A program made the translations under genes and the position numbers. The notes under the pieces were generated by a model. The model did no database searches, was not told the origin of the DNA, and saw nothing but the letters and a program-made list of their open reading frames with translations. From Labilithrix sp. (lineage in GTDB: Bacteria > Myxococcota_A > Polyangia > Polyangiales > Polyangiaceae): DNA of 64,000 bases. Location: positions 1 to 64,000 of the forward strand of contig JAHBWE010000022.1 in NCBI GenBank assembly GCA_019637155.1, given 5' to 3'. Positions 1-8,824 of the stretch are shown piece by piece; the stretch's first letter is position 1, and every line of letters starts with the position of its first letter.

Positions 1-1055
1 GCGACCGCGAGCGCGGTCTGTAGCTCCGTGGCGCGTCCTGCGTCCGTGATGCGGATGTGGACGCGGGAGCTTGCGGGCGTCGTCGCTCCGTCGGCGCGGG
101 GAGCTCCGTCCGCGGCGGTGACGCCCGTCACCGCGCGCTCGGAGCGGCTGAGCGCGGCGCCGCGGGCTCGCTCGCGCGCCGCGCCCTCCGCGAGCGAGCG
201 CGGATCGGTCCCGCGGAAGATCGCGGCGAGCTCGCGCCGGAACGCGCCGGCGCGCGGTCGTGCGTCGGGCAGCTTCGACAGCGCGCGGTGGACGAGGTCC
301 TCGAGCGCGCGTGGGAGCTCCGCCTGCGCGCCGCGCGACTCCATCGACGGAGGCTCGAGGAACAGGTGCGCCGCCATGAGCTGCGCCGCGCCCCTCCCGT
401 CGAACGGCGTCTTCCCCGCGAGGCACTCGTAGAGCATCACCCCGACCGAGTAGATGTCGGTCGCCGGCGTCGTCTCCTTTCCTTCGCACTGCTCGGGGGC
501 CATGTAATCGGGGGTTCCGTGGACGACGCCGACGTCGGTCAGCTTCTCCAGCGACGCGATCGGGAGTTGGACGAGCCCGAAGTCGAGGAGCTTCACGTGG
601 TCGGCGCCGACGATCATCACGTTGCTGGGCTTGATGTCACGATGCACGATGTCCGCCTCGTGCGCGACCTCGAGCACCTCGAGGAGCTGATCGAACACCG
701 CCGTCACGAACGGCAGCGACAAGGGCCCGTCACCGAGGACGTCCGAGAGCGGGCGCCCGCTCACGAGCTCGAGCACCATGTAGTGCTCGCCCGCGTCCTC
801 GCCGTAGTCGAGGAGCGACACGATGCAGCGGTGGCGCAGGCGCGCGAGCGCGACGGCCTCGCGGCGGAAGCGCTCGCGGAGCTCCGCCGTCGACGCGAAC
901 ATCGGGTGCAAGAACTTGATCGCCACCGGCTCGCCGAGCTCGCGGTGCGTCGCGCGGTACACCGCCCCCATCCCGCCGCGGCCGACGAGGCTCGTGATCT
1001 CGTATTTCCCGTGGACGGTCGAGCCGAGCCGCGGATCGTCGCGGTCCACGGTCAT
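1..1055 (-). CDS. Ser/Thr protein kinase (Hanks type), C-terminus beyond the window
   Basis: A eukaryotic-type protein kinase that phosphorylates Ser/Thr on unknown partners. The reading frame stays open to base 1, so the C-terminus lies outside the window and about 351 residues are visible. The glycine loop VGRGGMGAVY is at about residues 24-33, the ATP-binding lysine at 47 (VAIK), HRDIKPSN at 138-145 and DFG at 158-160, so the catalytic set is complete. After about residue 280 comes an Arg/Ala-rich juxta-domain, then the start of a further segment. The ATG (1055-1053) overlaps the stop of the upstream cyclase as ATGA, so the two are translationally coupled. With the FHA/sigma-54 activator it forms a three-gene signalling operon. 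The kinase identity is certain; target and C-terminal domains are unknown. Confidence 0.93.
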   Translation of the reverse strand, partial: MTVDRDDPRLGSTVHGKYEITSLVGRGGMGAVYRATHRELGEPVAIKFLHPMFASTAELRERFRREAVALARLRHRCIVSLLDYGEDAGEHYMVLELVSGRPLSDVLGDGPLSLPFVTAVFDQLLEVLEVAHEADIVHRDIKPSNVMIVGADHVKLLDFGLVQLPIASLEKLTDVGVVHGTPDYMAPEQCEGKETTPATDIYSVGVMLYECLAGKTPFDGRGAAQLMAAHLFLEPPSMESRGAQAELPRALEDLVHRALSKLPDARPRAGAFRRELAAIFRGTDPRSLAEGAARERARGAALSRSERAVTGVTAADGAPRADGATTPASSRVHIRITDAGRATELQTALAV

Positions 1056-2770
1056 GGAACGAGCTCGAAGATCTCCATCGGCTCCTTCTTGCCGCGGATG
1101 GGGTGCTGGCCGAGCGAGCGCATCTCGAAGGGAGCGCCGGCCTTGGCGGCGACCTCCGCCGTCACGAGGGTCTGCCCCGGGCGCGCGAGGTTCTCGAGCC
1201 GCGCCGCCACGTTCACGGAGTCGCCGACCGCGGTGAACTCCACGCGCAGATCGCTGCCGAGGTTCCCGACGAGCGCCTCGCCCGTCCCGACCCCGATGCC
1301 GAGCTCGACGTCGACCGCGAAGCGCTCGCGCCACCGCGCCGCGCTCGCGGAGGCGAAGCGCTGCATGTCCTCCGCCGCCGAGAGCGCGCGCGTGACGTGG
1401 TCGCCGTCCTCGTCCGCGCGCGCTCCGAAAATCGCCATGATGGAGTCTCCCATGAATTTATCGACAATGCCGTTGTGACGGAAGACCACCGCCGAGAGGA
1501 CGGTGAACAGCTCGTTGAGGAGAAGGACCACGTCCTCCGGGCTCGCGCGCTCCACGAACGGCGTGAACGCGGCCACGTCGGCGAAGAGCACGCTGACCTC
1601 GGCGCGGCGCCCGCCGAGCGAGAGCGCGCCGTCCTCGGCCGCCACCTTCGCCGCGACGCCGGCTGGGAGGTAGCGCGCCAGCCCCGCCTCGATCGCGGCG
1701 TGGCGCACGAGCGAGCGCTCGCTCTCGGCGAGCTCCTGCGCCATGTCCTCGAGCGAGGTCGCGAGCGTGCCGAGCTCGTCGTTCGACGTCACCCCGCTCT
1801 TCGCGTCGAACTGCCGCTTCGCGTAGCGGCCGGTGAGCGCGACGAGATCGCCGATCGGCCGCGTCGTCCGGCGCGCGACGACGCTGCCGACCGCGACGGC
1901 GAGGAGGGCGAGGAGCGCGGCGGAGACGGCGAACGCGCGGCGCGACGCGGCGAGGGTGCGGAACGCGTCGCTCTCCGGCCGCTGCACCACGACCGCCCAC
2001 CTTTGCGCGGGGAGCGTGCGCACGGTGCCGATCATCTCCTCTCCGGCCGCGTTCCAGCTCCCGCGGAGCACGAGCGGGCGCGAGAAGGCCTCCGGCGTGA
2101 GGCCGAGCGCGCGGAAGACGCCGGAGTGCGCGAGCGACTGGCCGTGCGTCCACGGCGGCTCCGCCCCCGCGACGACGCGGAGCTCGTCGTCGACGACGGT
2201 GAGGAGGTCCTTCCGCCCGAAGCGCGCGACGCCGAGCTCCTCGACGATGCCGTCGAGCCGCCCCGGCCGCGCGCCGCCGAGGAGCGCGCCCGTCACCGCG
2301 CCGTCCGCGAGGAGCGGCTCGAAGAACCGGGACCCGATCCGCGCGTCGTGGATCCAGCGCGGCCTTTCGCCGGCGGCGAGCTTCAGCGGGAGCGTCGTCG
2401 CCCCCTCGATCGATCCCTTGACGATGCTCCCGATGAAGCCGCCCTCCTTGTCGAAGACGGAGACCCACTCGATGAGGTCGCACGTGGCGATCGCCTCGCG
2501 CGCGAGATCGAGGCGCAGGTCCTCGTCGACGACGCGCGGGCTCGCGAGGATCGTCGCGGCGCGGTGCATCGCGCGCTCTCCGTCGTCGAGCGCGGCGGCG
2601 ACCTCGTGGCTCGACTGATCGGCGAGCGCGAGCTCGAGGTCACCCTCGACGTCGGCGAGGGCCTGCCGTTGTTGCCGCACGACGACGACGGCGACGATCG
2701 CGAGCGGGGCGAGCGCGACGAACAACATCGCCGCGGTCCACTTGATCCTGAGAGAGCTCCGTCCTGCCAC
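1052..2770 (-). CDS. Membrane-bound class III adenylate cyclase with sensor and HAMP domains
   Basis: A 572-residue cyclase expected to make cAMP at the inner membrane. A first membrane helix is at about residues 12-31, followed by an extracytoplasmic Cache-like sensor (about 40-275), a second helix (279-299), HAMP (about 299-352) and a catalytic domain (about 390-572). Metal-binding aspartates are visible in LFADVAAFT (D398) and FMGDSIMAIFG (D442). The lysine in VDKFMGD and the aspartate in AVGDSVNVAARLE fit ATP rather than GTP as substrate. The transition-state Asn and Arg of NVAAR are present. It lies 6 nt after the sigma-54 activator and its stop overlaps the kinase start. The cyclase class is secure; ATP specificity and the sensor ligand are inferred. 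Confidence 0.92.
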   Translation of the reverse strand: MAGRSSLRIKWTAAMLFVALAPLAIVAVVVVRQQRQALADVEGDLELALADQSSHEVAAALDDGERAMHRAATILASPRVVDEDLRLDLAREAIATCDLIEWVSVFDKEGGFIGSIVKGSIEGATTLPLKLAAGERPRWIHDARIGSRFFEPLLADGAVTGALLGGARPGRLDGIVEELGVARFGRKDLLTVVDDELRVVAGAEPPWTHGQSLAHSGVFRALGLTPEAFSRPLVLRGSWNAAGEEMIGTVRTLPAQRWAVVVQRPESDAFRTLAASRRAFAVSAALLALLAVAVGSVVARRTTRPIGDLVALTGRYAKRQFDAKSGVTSNDELGTLATSLEDMAQELAESERSLVRHAAIEAGLARYLPAGVAAKVAAEDGALSLGGRRAEVSVLFADVAAFTPFVERASPEDVVLLLNELFTVLSAVVFRHNGIVDKFMGDSIMAIFGARADEDGDHVTRALSAAEDMQRFASASAARWRERFAVDVELGIGVGTGEALVGNLGSDLRVEFTAVGDSVNVAARLENLARPGQTLVTAEVAAKAGAPFEMRSLGQHPIRGKKEPMEIFELVP

Positions 2771-2776
2771 GGTTCA

Positions 2777-4147
2777 TCAGTCGTCGAACGTGCGGAGGCC
2801 GCTCCGCTGGAGGATGCGGTAGAGGTTCATCCGGTCCATGTTCGCGCGACGTGCGGCTCGTGAGACGTTGCCGCCCGCCCAATCCATCAACGCTTCGACG
2901 TATCGGCGCTCGAAGGTGAAGATCGCGCGCTCCTTCGCCTCGCGGAACGTCACGTCGAGATCGACCCGCGCCGGCGCGGGGCCCTCGTCGTCGCGCCCGC
3001 CCGCGGCCGTCGACACCGGATCGGGACGATCGTCGTTGGGGACGGTGGTGCGGAGGACGACGCAGCGCTCGACGTAGTTGCGGAGCTCGCGGACGTTGCC
3101 CGGCCACTCGTAGCGTTGCAGGCGATCCATCGTCGCGTCGTCGAAGAGCGCGGCCTCCTCGCGCGTCGCCCCGAGCGAGCGCAAGAAGGCGCGGATGAGG
3201 AGCGGCACGTCGTCGCGCCGCGCGCGGAGGGGAGGCACCGAGATCGTGACGACGGAGAGGCGATAGAAGAGGTCCTCGCGGAAGCGTCCCTGGTTCACCT
3301 CGCGGCTGAGCTGGCGGTTCGTCGCCGCGAGCACACGCACGTCGACCCGGCGCGGCGTGCTCTCGCCGACGCGGCGGACGGTCCGCGTCTCGAGCACGCG
3401 GAGCAGCTTCGGCTGCATCTCGAGCGGCAGCTCGCCGATCTCGTCGAGGAAGATCGTGCCGCCGTGCGCGGTCTCGAACGCGCCCGCGCGATCGCGATCG
3501 GCGCCGGTGAAGGAGCCCTTCACGTGCCCGAAGAGCTCCGACTCGATGAGGTTCGGGGCGATCGCCCCGCAGTCGAAGACGACGAAGGGCTTCCGCGCGC
3601 GCGGACCGCGCCCGACGATCTCGCCCGCGACGAGCTCCTTGCCGGTCCCGCTCTCCCCCTCGATGAGGACGTTCGCGTCGCTCGACGACACCTTCTCCAT
3701 CAAGGCGAAGAGCCGCTGCATCGCCCTCGATTGGCCGAACATCTCGCCGAAGGAGGCCTGATCGAGGAGCTCGATCTCCTGCGCGGCGGGGAGCTCGCGG
3801 ATCTGGAAGGACGAGTCGCCGAGCTCGATCTGCGCCTCCGCGGGCAGGTCCGCGTCGCGGACGGAGATGCCTCCTAGGCGCGTGCCGTTGAGGGAGCCGG
3901 AGTCGACGATCTTCCAGGCGGAGTCTCCGCGCTCGAGGACGCAGTGGAAGCGCGAGACCATCGGGTCGGCGAGGACGAGGTCGTTCTTCGGATGCGAGCC
4001 GACGCTCAGCCGCTCGCCGTCGAGGACGACCAGGCGCGAGGTGGACTGCCCCCCTTCGCGCAGCACCGTCAGCTCCACTCGCGGTGCAGCTACTCGGGTT
4101 CGCGCGCTGGGGACCGTCGCATCTTGGTTCCGCAGCGGGATCGTCAT
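2777..4147 (-). CDS. Sigma-54-dependent activator with N-terminal FHA domain
   Basis: A 456-residue NtrC-type transcription activator. An FHA phosphothreonine-binding domain (about residues 25-117, with SVGSHPKNDLVL, VSRFHC and LNGTR) replaces the usual receiver. The AAA+ domain follows, with Walker A GESGTGKE (164-171), the sigma-54 contact loop GSFTGA (211-216; Ser where Ala is usual) and Walker B IFLDEIGE (about 232-239). A Fis-type helix-turn-helix ends the protein (NVSRAARRANMDRMNLYRIL). In myxobacteria, FHA activators of this kind are switched by Ser/Thr kinases, and this operon ends with such a kinase, so a kinase-to-activator loop is a reasonable inference. It is the first gene of the operon; the ATG at 4147 is the only good start. 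Confidence 0.95.
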   Translation of the reverse strand: MTIPLRNQDATVPSARTRVAAPRVELTVLREGGQSTSRLVVLDGERLSVGSHPKNDLVLADPMVSRFHCVLERGDSAWKIVDSGSLNGTRLGGISVRDADLPAEAQIELGDSSFQIRELPAAQEIELLDQASFGEMFGQSRAMQRLFALMEKVSSSDANVLIEGESGTGKELVAGEIVGRGPRARKPFVVFDCGAIAPNLIESELFGHVKGSFTGADRDRAGAFETAHGGTIFLDEIGELPLEMQPKLLRVLETRTVRRVGESTPRRVDVRVLAATNRQLSREVNQGRFREDLFYRLSVVTISVPPLRARRDDVPLLIRAFLRSLGATREEAALFDDATMDRLQRYEWPGNVRELRNYVERCVVLRTTVPNDDRPDPVSTAAGGRDDEGPAPARVDLDVTFREAKERAIFTFERRYVEALMDWAGGNVSRAARRANMDRMNLYRILQRSGLRTFDD

Positions 4148-4341
4148 TGGCCGGATATTTGCTAAAAGAGTCTCGGCCAGCTTCGAGGCCGGCGCAAGGG
4201 CGGGTTGACGCGCCGAGACGACGTTACGGTGTAGCGGCGACGCAGCATATCGGCCGTAGCTACGCGGATCTACGGTCGATCGGCTTGGTACGGCGAATGC
4301 TGAGGGGCGCCCGACCCTGACTTGCTCAGCGAGAGGTGACC

Positions 4342-6162
4342 ATGGCCCCCCGGCGTTTCTTCGCCTTGATGTTCGTCACGAGCGGCGTGCTCGCGGCGAC
4401 TCCTGCCATCGCGCAGGAGCAACCCGGTTACGCGTCGAACCACTTCAACCCGTCGGAGCGCGGCAGCCGTTGGTTCGCCCTCGACTCGCTCGATCTCAAA
4501 GGTGACGGGCGGCTCGCGCTCGGCCTCGTGAACGACTACTCGTACCGCTCCGTCGCCGGCTACGAGCCCGACGGCGACGTCGCCGGGTCCGTCGTCCGCA
4601 ACCAGTACTACGCGCACCTCGGCGCGGCGGTGAACCTCGCCGACCGCTTCCGCCTCGCGCTCAACGTGCCGCTCCAGGTCTTCGCCGACGGACACACCGC
4701 GACGATCGGCGGCCGCGTCCACCGCCCCGCGCGGGACGTCGCTGTCGGCGATATTCGCTTTAGTGGCGACGTTCGCATCTTTGGCGAGCACAACGACGCC
4801 GCGACGCTCGCCCTCGGCGCCGAGTTCTACTTCCCGTCCGGCTCGGAGAGCGCGTACACGGGCGACGGCAAGCCGCGCTTCTCCCCGCGCGTGCTCTTCG
4901 CCGGCAGGACGTCGGCGATCGCCTACGCCGCGCGCGCCGGCTTCCAGTTCCGCGGGCGCGACGAGGCGTGGGGCGACGGCTACATCGGCAACAACGTCTT
5001 CTACGGCGCGAGCGTGGGCGCCCTCCTCGCCGACGACAAGCTGGTCGTCGGCCCCGAGCTCTTCGGCTCCACCGTCGTCGTCAACGACCGCGCGTTCGAG
5101 AAGCGGACGACGCCGCTCGAGCTCCTCCTCGGCGTGCACTACGAGGTCGGCGAGAACATCCGGCTCGGCGCGGGCGTCGGCACCGCGCTCGTCCGCGGCT
5201 ACGGCGCCCCCGTCGCGCGCGGCCTCCTCTCGCTCGAGTGGGTCCCCGGCAACGCGAAGCCCGACGCCCCGGCGAAGCCGACCGACGACCGCGACGGCGA
5301 CGGGATCCCCGACTGCGAAGACGCATGCGGCTTCACGCCGGGCAACAAGACGGACGATCCGAACACGAACGGCTGCCCGCCCGCCGACGCCGATCGCGAC
5401 GGCATCCCCGACGCCGCGGACGCGTGCCCGCTCGTGCCCGGACAGGCCAGCCCCGACGCGAAGGCCAACGGCTGCCCCGCCGACTCCGATCATGACGGCG
5501 TCCCCGACGCCGAGGACGCGTGCCCGACCGAGGCAGGCAAGCGCTCGAGCGATCCGAAGCGGAACGGCTGCCCCGATCGCGACAGCGACGGCGACGGCGT
5601 GCTCGACGCCGAGGACGCGTGTCCGACCGCCGCCGGCGTGAAGACGACCGATCCGAAGACGAACGGCTGCCCCGATCCCGATCGGGACAAGGACGGCATC
5701 CCGAACGACGCCGACGCGTGCCCCGATCAGCCGGGCAAGGCGGATCCGGACCCGAAGAAGAACGGCTGCCCGAAGGCGTTCCTCGACCACGGCGTCATCA
5801 AGATCACCGAGCAGGTCCGCTTCAAGACCGGCAGCGCGGAGATCCTCGGCAAGGAGAGCGACGAGGTGCTCGGCGCCGTGCTCGACGTGCTCAAGCAGAA
5901 CACGAAGATCACGAAGGTCCGCGTCGAGGGTCACACCGACAACAAGGGCGACGCGCAGCAGAACAAGAACCTCAGCAAGGCGCGCGCGGGCTCGGTCGTG
6001 GCCTGGCTCGCGGCGCACGGGATCGACAAGGGCCGGCTCGCGGCCGACGGGTTCGGCGCCGAGAAGCCGATCGCGACGAACGACACCGACGAGGGCCGCA
6101 CCGCGAACCGGCGCGTCGAGTTTCACGTGGAAGAGGAACAGGCTGGAGGAAGCGGACGATGA
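4342..6162 (+). CDS. OmpA-family outer-membrane protein with thrombospondin type-3 repeats
   Basis: A 606-residue cell-envelope protein. A signal peptide ends near residue 24 (PAIA/QEQ). Residues about 30-310 look like a beta-barrel. Five Asp-rich repeats of roughly 30 residues (about 313-475) follow the pattern D-D-G-PD-DACP-NGCP, typical of calcium-binding thrombospondin type-3 repeats. The C-terminal OmpA domain (about 483-600) has the peptidoglycan-binding signature VEGHTDNKG and NRRVEF. It should tether the outer membrane to peptidoglycan. ATG 4342 is preferred to GTG 4336 because GAGAGG at 4331-4336 is well spaced for it. It overlaps the next gene by ATGA. Confidence 0.92.
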   Translation: MAPRRFFALMFVTSGVLAATPAIAQEQPGYASNHFNPSERGSRWFALDSLDLKGDGRLALGLVNDYSYRSVAGYEPDGDVAGSVVRNQYYAHLGAAVNLADRFRLALNVPLQVFADGHTATIGGRVHRPARDVAVGDIRFSGDVRIFGEHNDAATLALGAEFYFPSGSESAYTGDGKPRFSPRVLFAGRTSAIAYAARAGFQFRGRDEAWGDGYIGNNVFYGASVGALLADDKLVVGPELFGSTVVVNDRAFEKRTTPLELLLGVHYEVGENIRLGAGVGTALVRGYGAPVARGLLSLEWVPGNAKPDAPAKPTDDRDGDGIPDCEDACGFTPGNKTDDPNTNGCPPADADRDGIPDAADACPLVPGQASPDAKANGCPADSDHDGVPDAEDACPTEAGKRSSDPKRNGCPDRDSDGDGVLDAEDACPTAAGVKTTDPKTNGCPDPDRDKDGIPNDADACPDQPGKADPDPKKNGCPKAFLDHGVIKITEQVRFKTGSAEILGKESDEVLGAVLDVLKQNTKITKVRVEGHTDNKGDAQQNKNLSKARAGSVVAWLAAHGIDKGRLAADGFGAEKPIATNDTDEGRTANRRVEFHVEEEQAGGSGR

Positions 6163-7082
6163 AGACGAACTTCATTCTTGGACTTCCCGTCGCGATCGCG
6201 GCGGTGCTCGTGCCGCAGGTCGCCGCTGCGCAGGATAAACCGACGATACCGGGAGAGACGGTGAAGGCGTCGACCGCCACGAGCGGCTCCACCGACGTCG
6301 CGACCGGCGGCTTCGTCACCGGCGGGACACCGAAGGAGGACGACCCGCGCGAGGCGACGGAGGCCGCGATCGCGGCGGGCGGCCTCTTCTCGTCCGGCAA
6401 CGCGCGCACGGTGGCGCTCACCACCTCGGGCAAGTTCCGGCTCCGGCGCGACGAGCATCAGTTCACCGCGCAGGCGGCGGGCAACTTCGCCCGCGCCGGG
6501 AAGCGGGGCGAGAGCGTCGACACCACGGTCGAGAACTACCAAGGCCTCCTCCGGTACGACTACTTCTTCACGAACGAGATCTCGGCGTTCCTCCAGTCGA
6601 CCGGCCGCCGCGACCGGTTCCAGGGCCTCGACCTCCGACTCAACATCGACCCCGGCGCCGCGTACTACTTCATCAACACGAAGAAGCAGCAGCTCCGCGG
6701 CGAGCTCGGCTACGACCTCCAGCACGACGTCCGCCGCGACGCGTCGCGCCGCGTCGACGCCGAGGCGCCCGCGGACGGGAGCCCGCCGCCGCCGCCCACG
6801 TTCGTGCCGAAGACGCAGACGCTCCACAACGTGCGCGCGTTCATCGGCTACGACAACAAGCTGTACAAGGAGGTCGGGTTCCTCGCGAGCTTCGAGTACC
6901 TCCAGAACGTCTCCGACCTCGGCACGTACCGTCTCATCTTCGACGTCGGCCTGAAGTCGAACATCTCGGACAACTTCGCCATCGCGACGACGTACACGAT
7001 GCGCTTCGAGAACAAGCCGCTCCCCAACGTCGACAAAGCCGACTCGATCGCGTCGGTCAACCTCGTCTATACGCTCTTCTGA
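6159..7082 (+). CDS. DUF481 (YdiY-type) outer-membrane protein
   Basis: A 307-residue protein with a signal peptide (cleavage near AAAQ, residues 24-25). The body matches the DUF481 pattern of amphipathic strands: LFSSGNARTVALTTSGKF near the start and a terminal strand ending VNLVYTLF with a final Phe, as in outer-membrane barrels. The family includes YdiY, described as salt-induced in E. coli, but the function is unproven. The start ATG overlaps the OmpA stop as ATGA, so the two are made together; mscL follows 10 nt later. A Pro-rich loop (SPPPPPTF) in the middle is likely exposed. Osmotic or envelope stress is a plausible theme for the operon, by inference only. Confidence 0.85.
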   Translation: MKTNFILGLPVAIAAVLVPQVAAAQDKPTIPGETVKASTATSGSTDVATGGFVTGGTPKEDDPREATEAAIAAGGLFSSGNARTVALTTSGKFRLRRDEHQFTAQAAGNFARAGKRGESVDTTVENYQGLLRYDYFFTNEISAFLQSTGRRDRFQGLDLRLNIDPGAAYYFINTKKQQLRGELGYDLQHDVRRDASRRVDAEAPADGSPPPPPTFVPKTQTLHNVRAFIGYDNKLYKEVGFLASFEYLQNVSDLGTYRLIFDVGLKSNISDNFAIATTYTMRFENKPLPNVDKADSIASVNLVYTLF

Positions 7083-7092
7083 GAGGTTGATC

Positions 7093-7503
7093 ATGGGGAT
7101 TTTGCAAGAGTTCAAAGAGTTCGCAGTAAAGGGAAATTTCGTCGATCTCGCCATCGCCGTCGTCCTCGGCGGCGCGTCAGGGAAGGTCGTCTCCGCGATC
7201 GTCGAGAAGGTCATCACGCCGCCGCTAGGCATCTTGCTCGGCAAGGTGAACTTCTCGGAGCTGAAGATCGTGCTCCAGCCCGGCACGACCGGGCCCGACG
7301 GCAAGGAGCTCGTGAAGGAGGTCGCGATCGGCTACGGCGTGATGATCCAGTCGCTCATCGACTTCATCATCGTGGCGTTCATCGTCTTCCTCATCGTGAA
7401 GGCGATGAACCGGTTCAAGAAGGAGGCGCCGGCCGCTCCGGCCGAGCCGCCGGCGCAAGAGAAGCTCCTGACGGAGATCCGCGATCTCTTGAAGGCGAAG
7501 TGA
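7093..7503 (+). CDS. mscL: Large-conductance mechanosensitive channel MscL
   Basis: A 136-residue inner-membrane channel that opens under membrane tension to release solutes on hypo-osmotic shock. The length equals that of E. coli MscL. The N-terminal amphipathic helix (ILQEFKEFAVKGN), TM1 with the Gly/Ala-rich pore stretch (LAIAVVLGGASGKVV), a short periplasmic loop, TM2 (SLIDFIIVAFIVFLIVKAMN) and a charged C-terminal bundle helix (KLLTEIRDLL) are all visible. ATG 7093 is chosen over TTG 7087 because the GAGAGG ribosome site (7081-7086) fits it. It sits 10 nt after the DUF481 gene, probably in the same transcript. Confidence 0.97.
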   Translation: MGILQEFKEFAVKGNFVDLAIAVVLGGASGKVVSAIVEKVITPPLGILLGKVNFSELKIVLQPGTTGPDGKELVKEVAIGYGVMIQSLIDFIIVAFIVFLIVKAMNRFKKEAPAAPAEPPAQEKLLTEIRDLLKAK

Positions 7504-7519
7504 TCTCGGTGGTCGAGCG

Positions 7520-8824
7520 GTGAGGGCCTTGTCCTTGGTCGCCAAGACCGAAGCTACGCCGCTCGACCTCCGTGGCTTCGGCGTCGCGTTCCGCGAACGT
7601 GTCGTCCTCGCGGACGTGACGCTGGAGGTCTCGCGCACGGGCCTCACGACGATCGTAGGCCCGGCCGGGACCGGCAAGTCGACGCTGCTCCGCACGCTCG
7701 CGGGGCTCAACGACATGCACCCCTCCCTCGTGACGTGGGGCACCGCGCTCGTCGGCGGCGAGCCGCTCGACGCGTGGCGCCCGGTGCGCCCCGGCGAGCT
7801 CCGCCCCGCGGTCGGCATGGTCGTGCAGCATGCACGCTTCTTCGTCGACAGCGTGCGCGACAACCTCGTCTCGAGCCTCGCGGAGCAGAGCACCCGCGGC
7901 GGGCGCACGCAGACCGAGCTCGTGCGCTCGCTCCTCGCGCGGTACGGCCTCGCGGAGCTCCTCCCGCGCCTCGACGACGCGGTGACGAGCCTCTCGCCGT
8001 CGCTCCAGCGCCGGCTCGCGATCGCGTGCGCCCTCGTCGCCGATCCGCCGATCCTGCTCGTGGACGAGCCGACGATGGGCCTCGACGACGAGGACGCGAT
8101 CGACGTCTTCGCGTTGCTCCGCGTGCAGTCGCGTGAGCGCGCGGTCGTGGTCGTCACGCGCGAGCAGCGGCTCGCGCGCGTCCTCGGCGGCACGATCCTC
8201 CTCCTCGAGGACGGGCGCGTCCGAGAGCTCTCGCCGGCGGAGGAGCTCTCCGAGTCGATGAACACGCTCCCGCCGCCGCCGCCGTTTCCCACCGCCGTGG
8301 TCCGGAGCCGCGCGAGCGGTCCGCGCGGCTTCTTCTGGGTCCGGCCCGGCCGGCTCGGCGCGCTCCCGCGTCCCGGCGTCGTCGATCCGCTCGAGCGCGA
8401 CGTCGAGGGCCTGAAGCGCCTCGGCGTGACGACGCTCGTCTCGCTCGAGGAGACCTTCACCGTGGACGCGGCGCTCCTCGCGCAGCACGGGATCTCGTCG
8501 GTTCACTTCCCGATCGCGGACATGAGCGTGCCGAGCAAAGAGGCGGCGGTGATGATCGCGGGCGGGATCGGGCGCCTGCTCCGCGCGGGCGGCGTCGTCG
8601 CCGTTCACTGCCGCGCGGGGCTCGGGCGGACGGGGACCATCCTCGCGGCGCAGCTCATTCACGACGGCGAGCCCGCGCGCTCGGCGGTGGAGCGCATCCG
8701 GCGCATCCACCCGCACTGCATCCAGTCCTCCGCGCAGCTCGAGTTCCTGTCGTCCTTCGAGGCCTTCCTCTGGCGCAACGGCAAGCCCACCGTGACGCTG
8801 CCCGCTTATCGAAGGCGCTCCTGA
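7520..8824 (+). CDS. ABC ATPase fused to a tyrosine/dual-specificity-type phosphatase
   Basis: A 434-residue two-domain protein. Residues about 15-240 are an ABC nucleotide-binding domain: Walker A GPAGTGKST (47-55), Q-loop Gln 103, a weak signature LSPSLQ (158-163) and Walker B ILLVDEP (178-184, catalytic Glu 183). The usual switch His is replaced (VVTREQ, Arg 214). A Pro-rich linker (about 250-258) leads to a phosphatase domain (about 270-425) with the P-loop HCRAGLGRTG (nucleophile Cys 364) and a general-acid candidate Asp 334, thirty residues upstream as expected for this fold. No permease gene is adjacent. The start is GTG, 16 nt after mscL. It overlaps the convergent kinase-receiver gene by 19 nt. 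The domains are certain; the role is unknown. Confidence 0.9.
   Translation: MRALSLVAKTEATPLDLRGFGVAFRERVVLADVTLEVSRTGLTTIVGPAGTGKSTLLRTLAGLNDMHPSLVTWGTALVGGEPLDAWRPVRPGELRPAVGMVVQHARFFVDSVRDNLVSSLAEQSTRGGRTQTELVRSLLARYGLAELLPRLDDAVTSLSPSLQRRLAIACALVADPPILLVDEPTMGLDDEDAIDVFALLRVQSRERAVVVVTREQRLARVLGGTILLLEDGRVRELSPAEELSESMNTLPPPPPFPTAVVRSRASGPRGFFWVRPGRLGALPRPGVVDPLERDVEGLKRLGVTTLVSLEETFTVDAALLAQHGISSVHFPIADMSVPSKEAAVMIAGGIGRLLRAGGVVAVHCRAGLGRTGTILAAQLIHDGEPARSAVERIRRIHPHCIQSSAQLEFLSSFEAFLWRNGKPTVTLPAYRRRS

Noticed and set aside
57..1478. Long plus-strand frame rich in Arg, Glu and Leu
   Set aside because: Shadow of the kinase and cyclase genes on the minus strand; composition is that of antisense GC-rich DNA and no domain is visible.
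4205..4230. TTGACG as the -35 of a promoter for the OmpA operon
   Set aside because: No -10 element fits at 16-18 nt; the best hexamer is too close.
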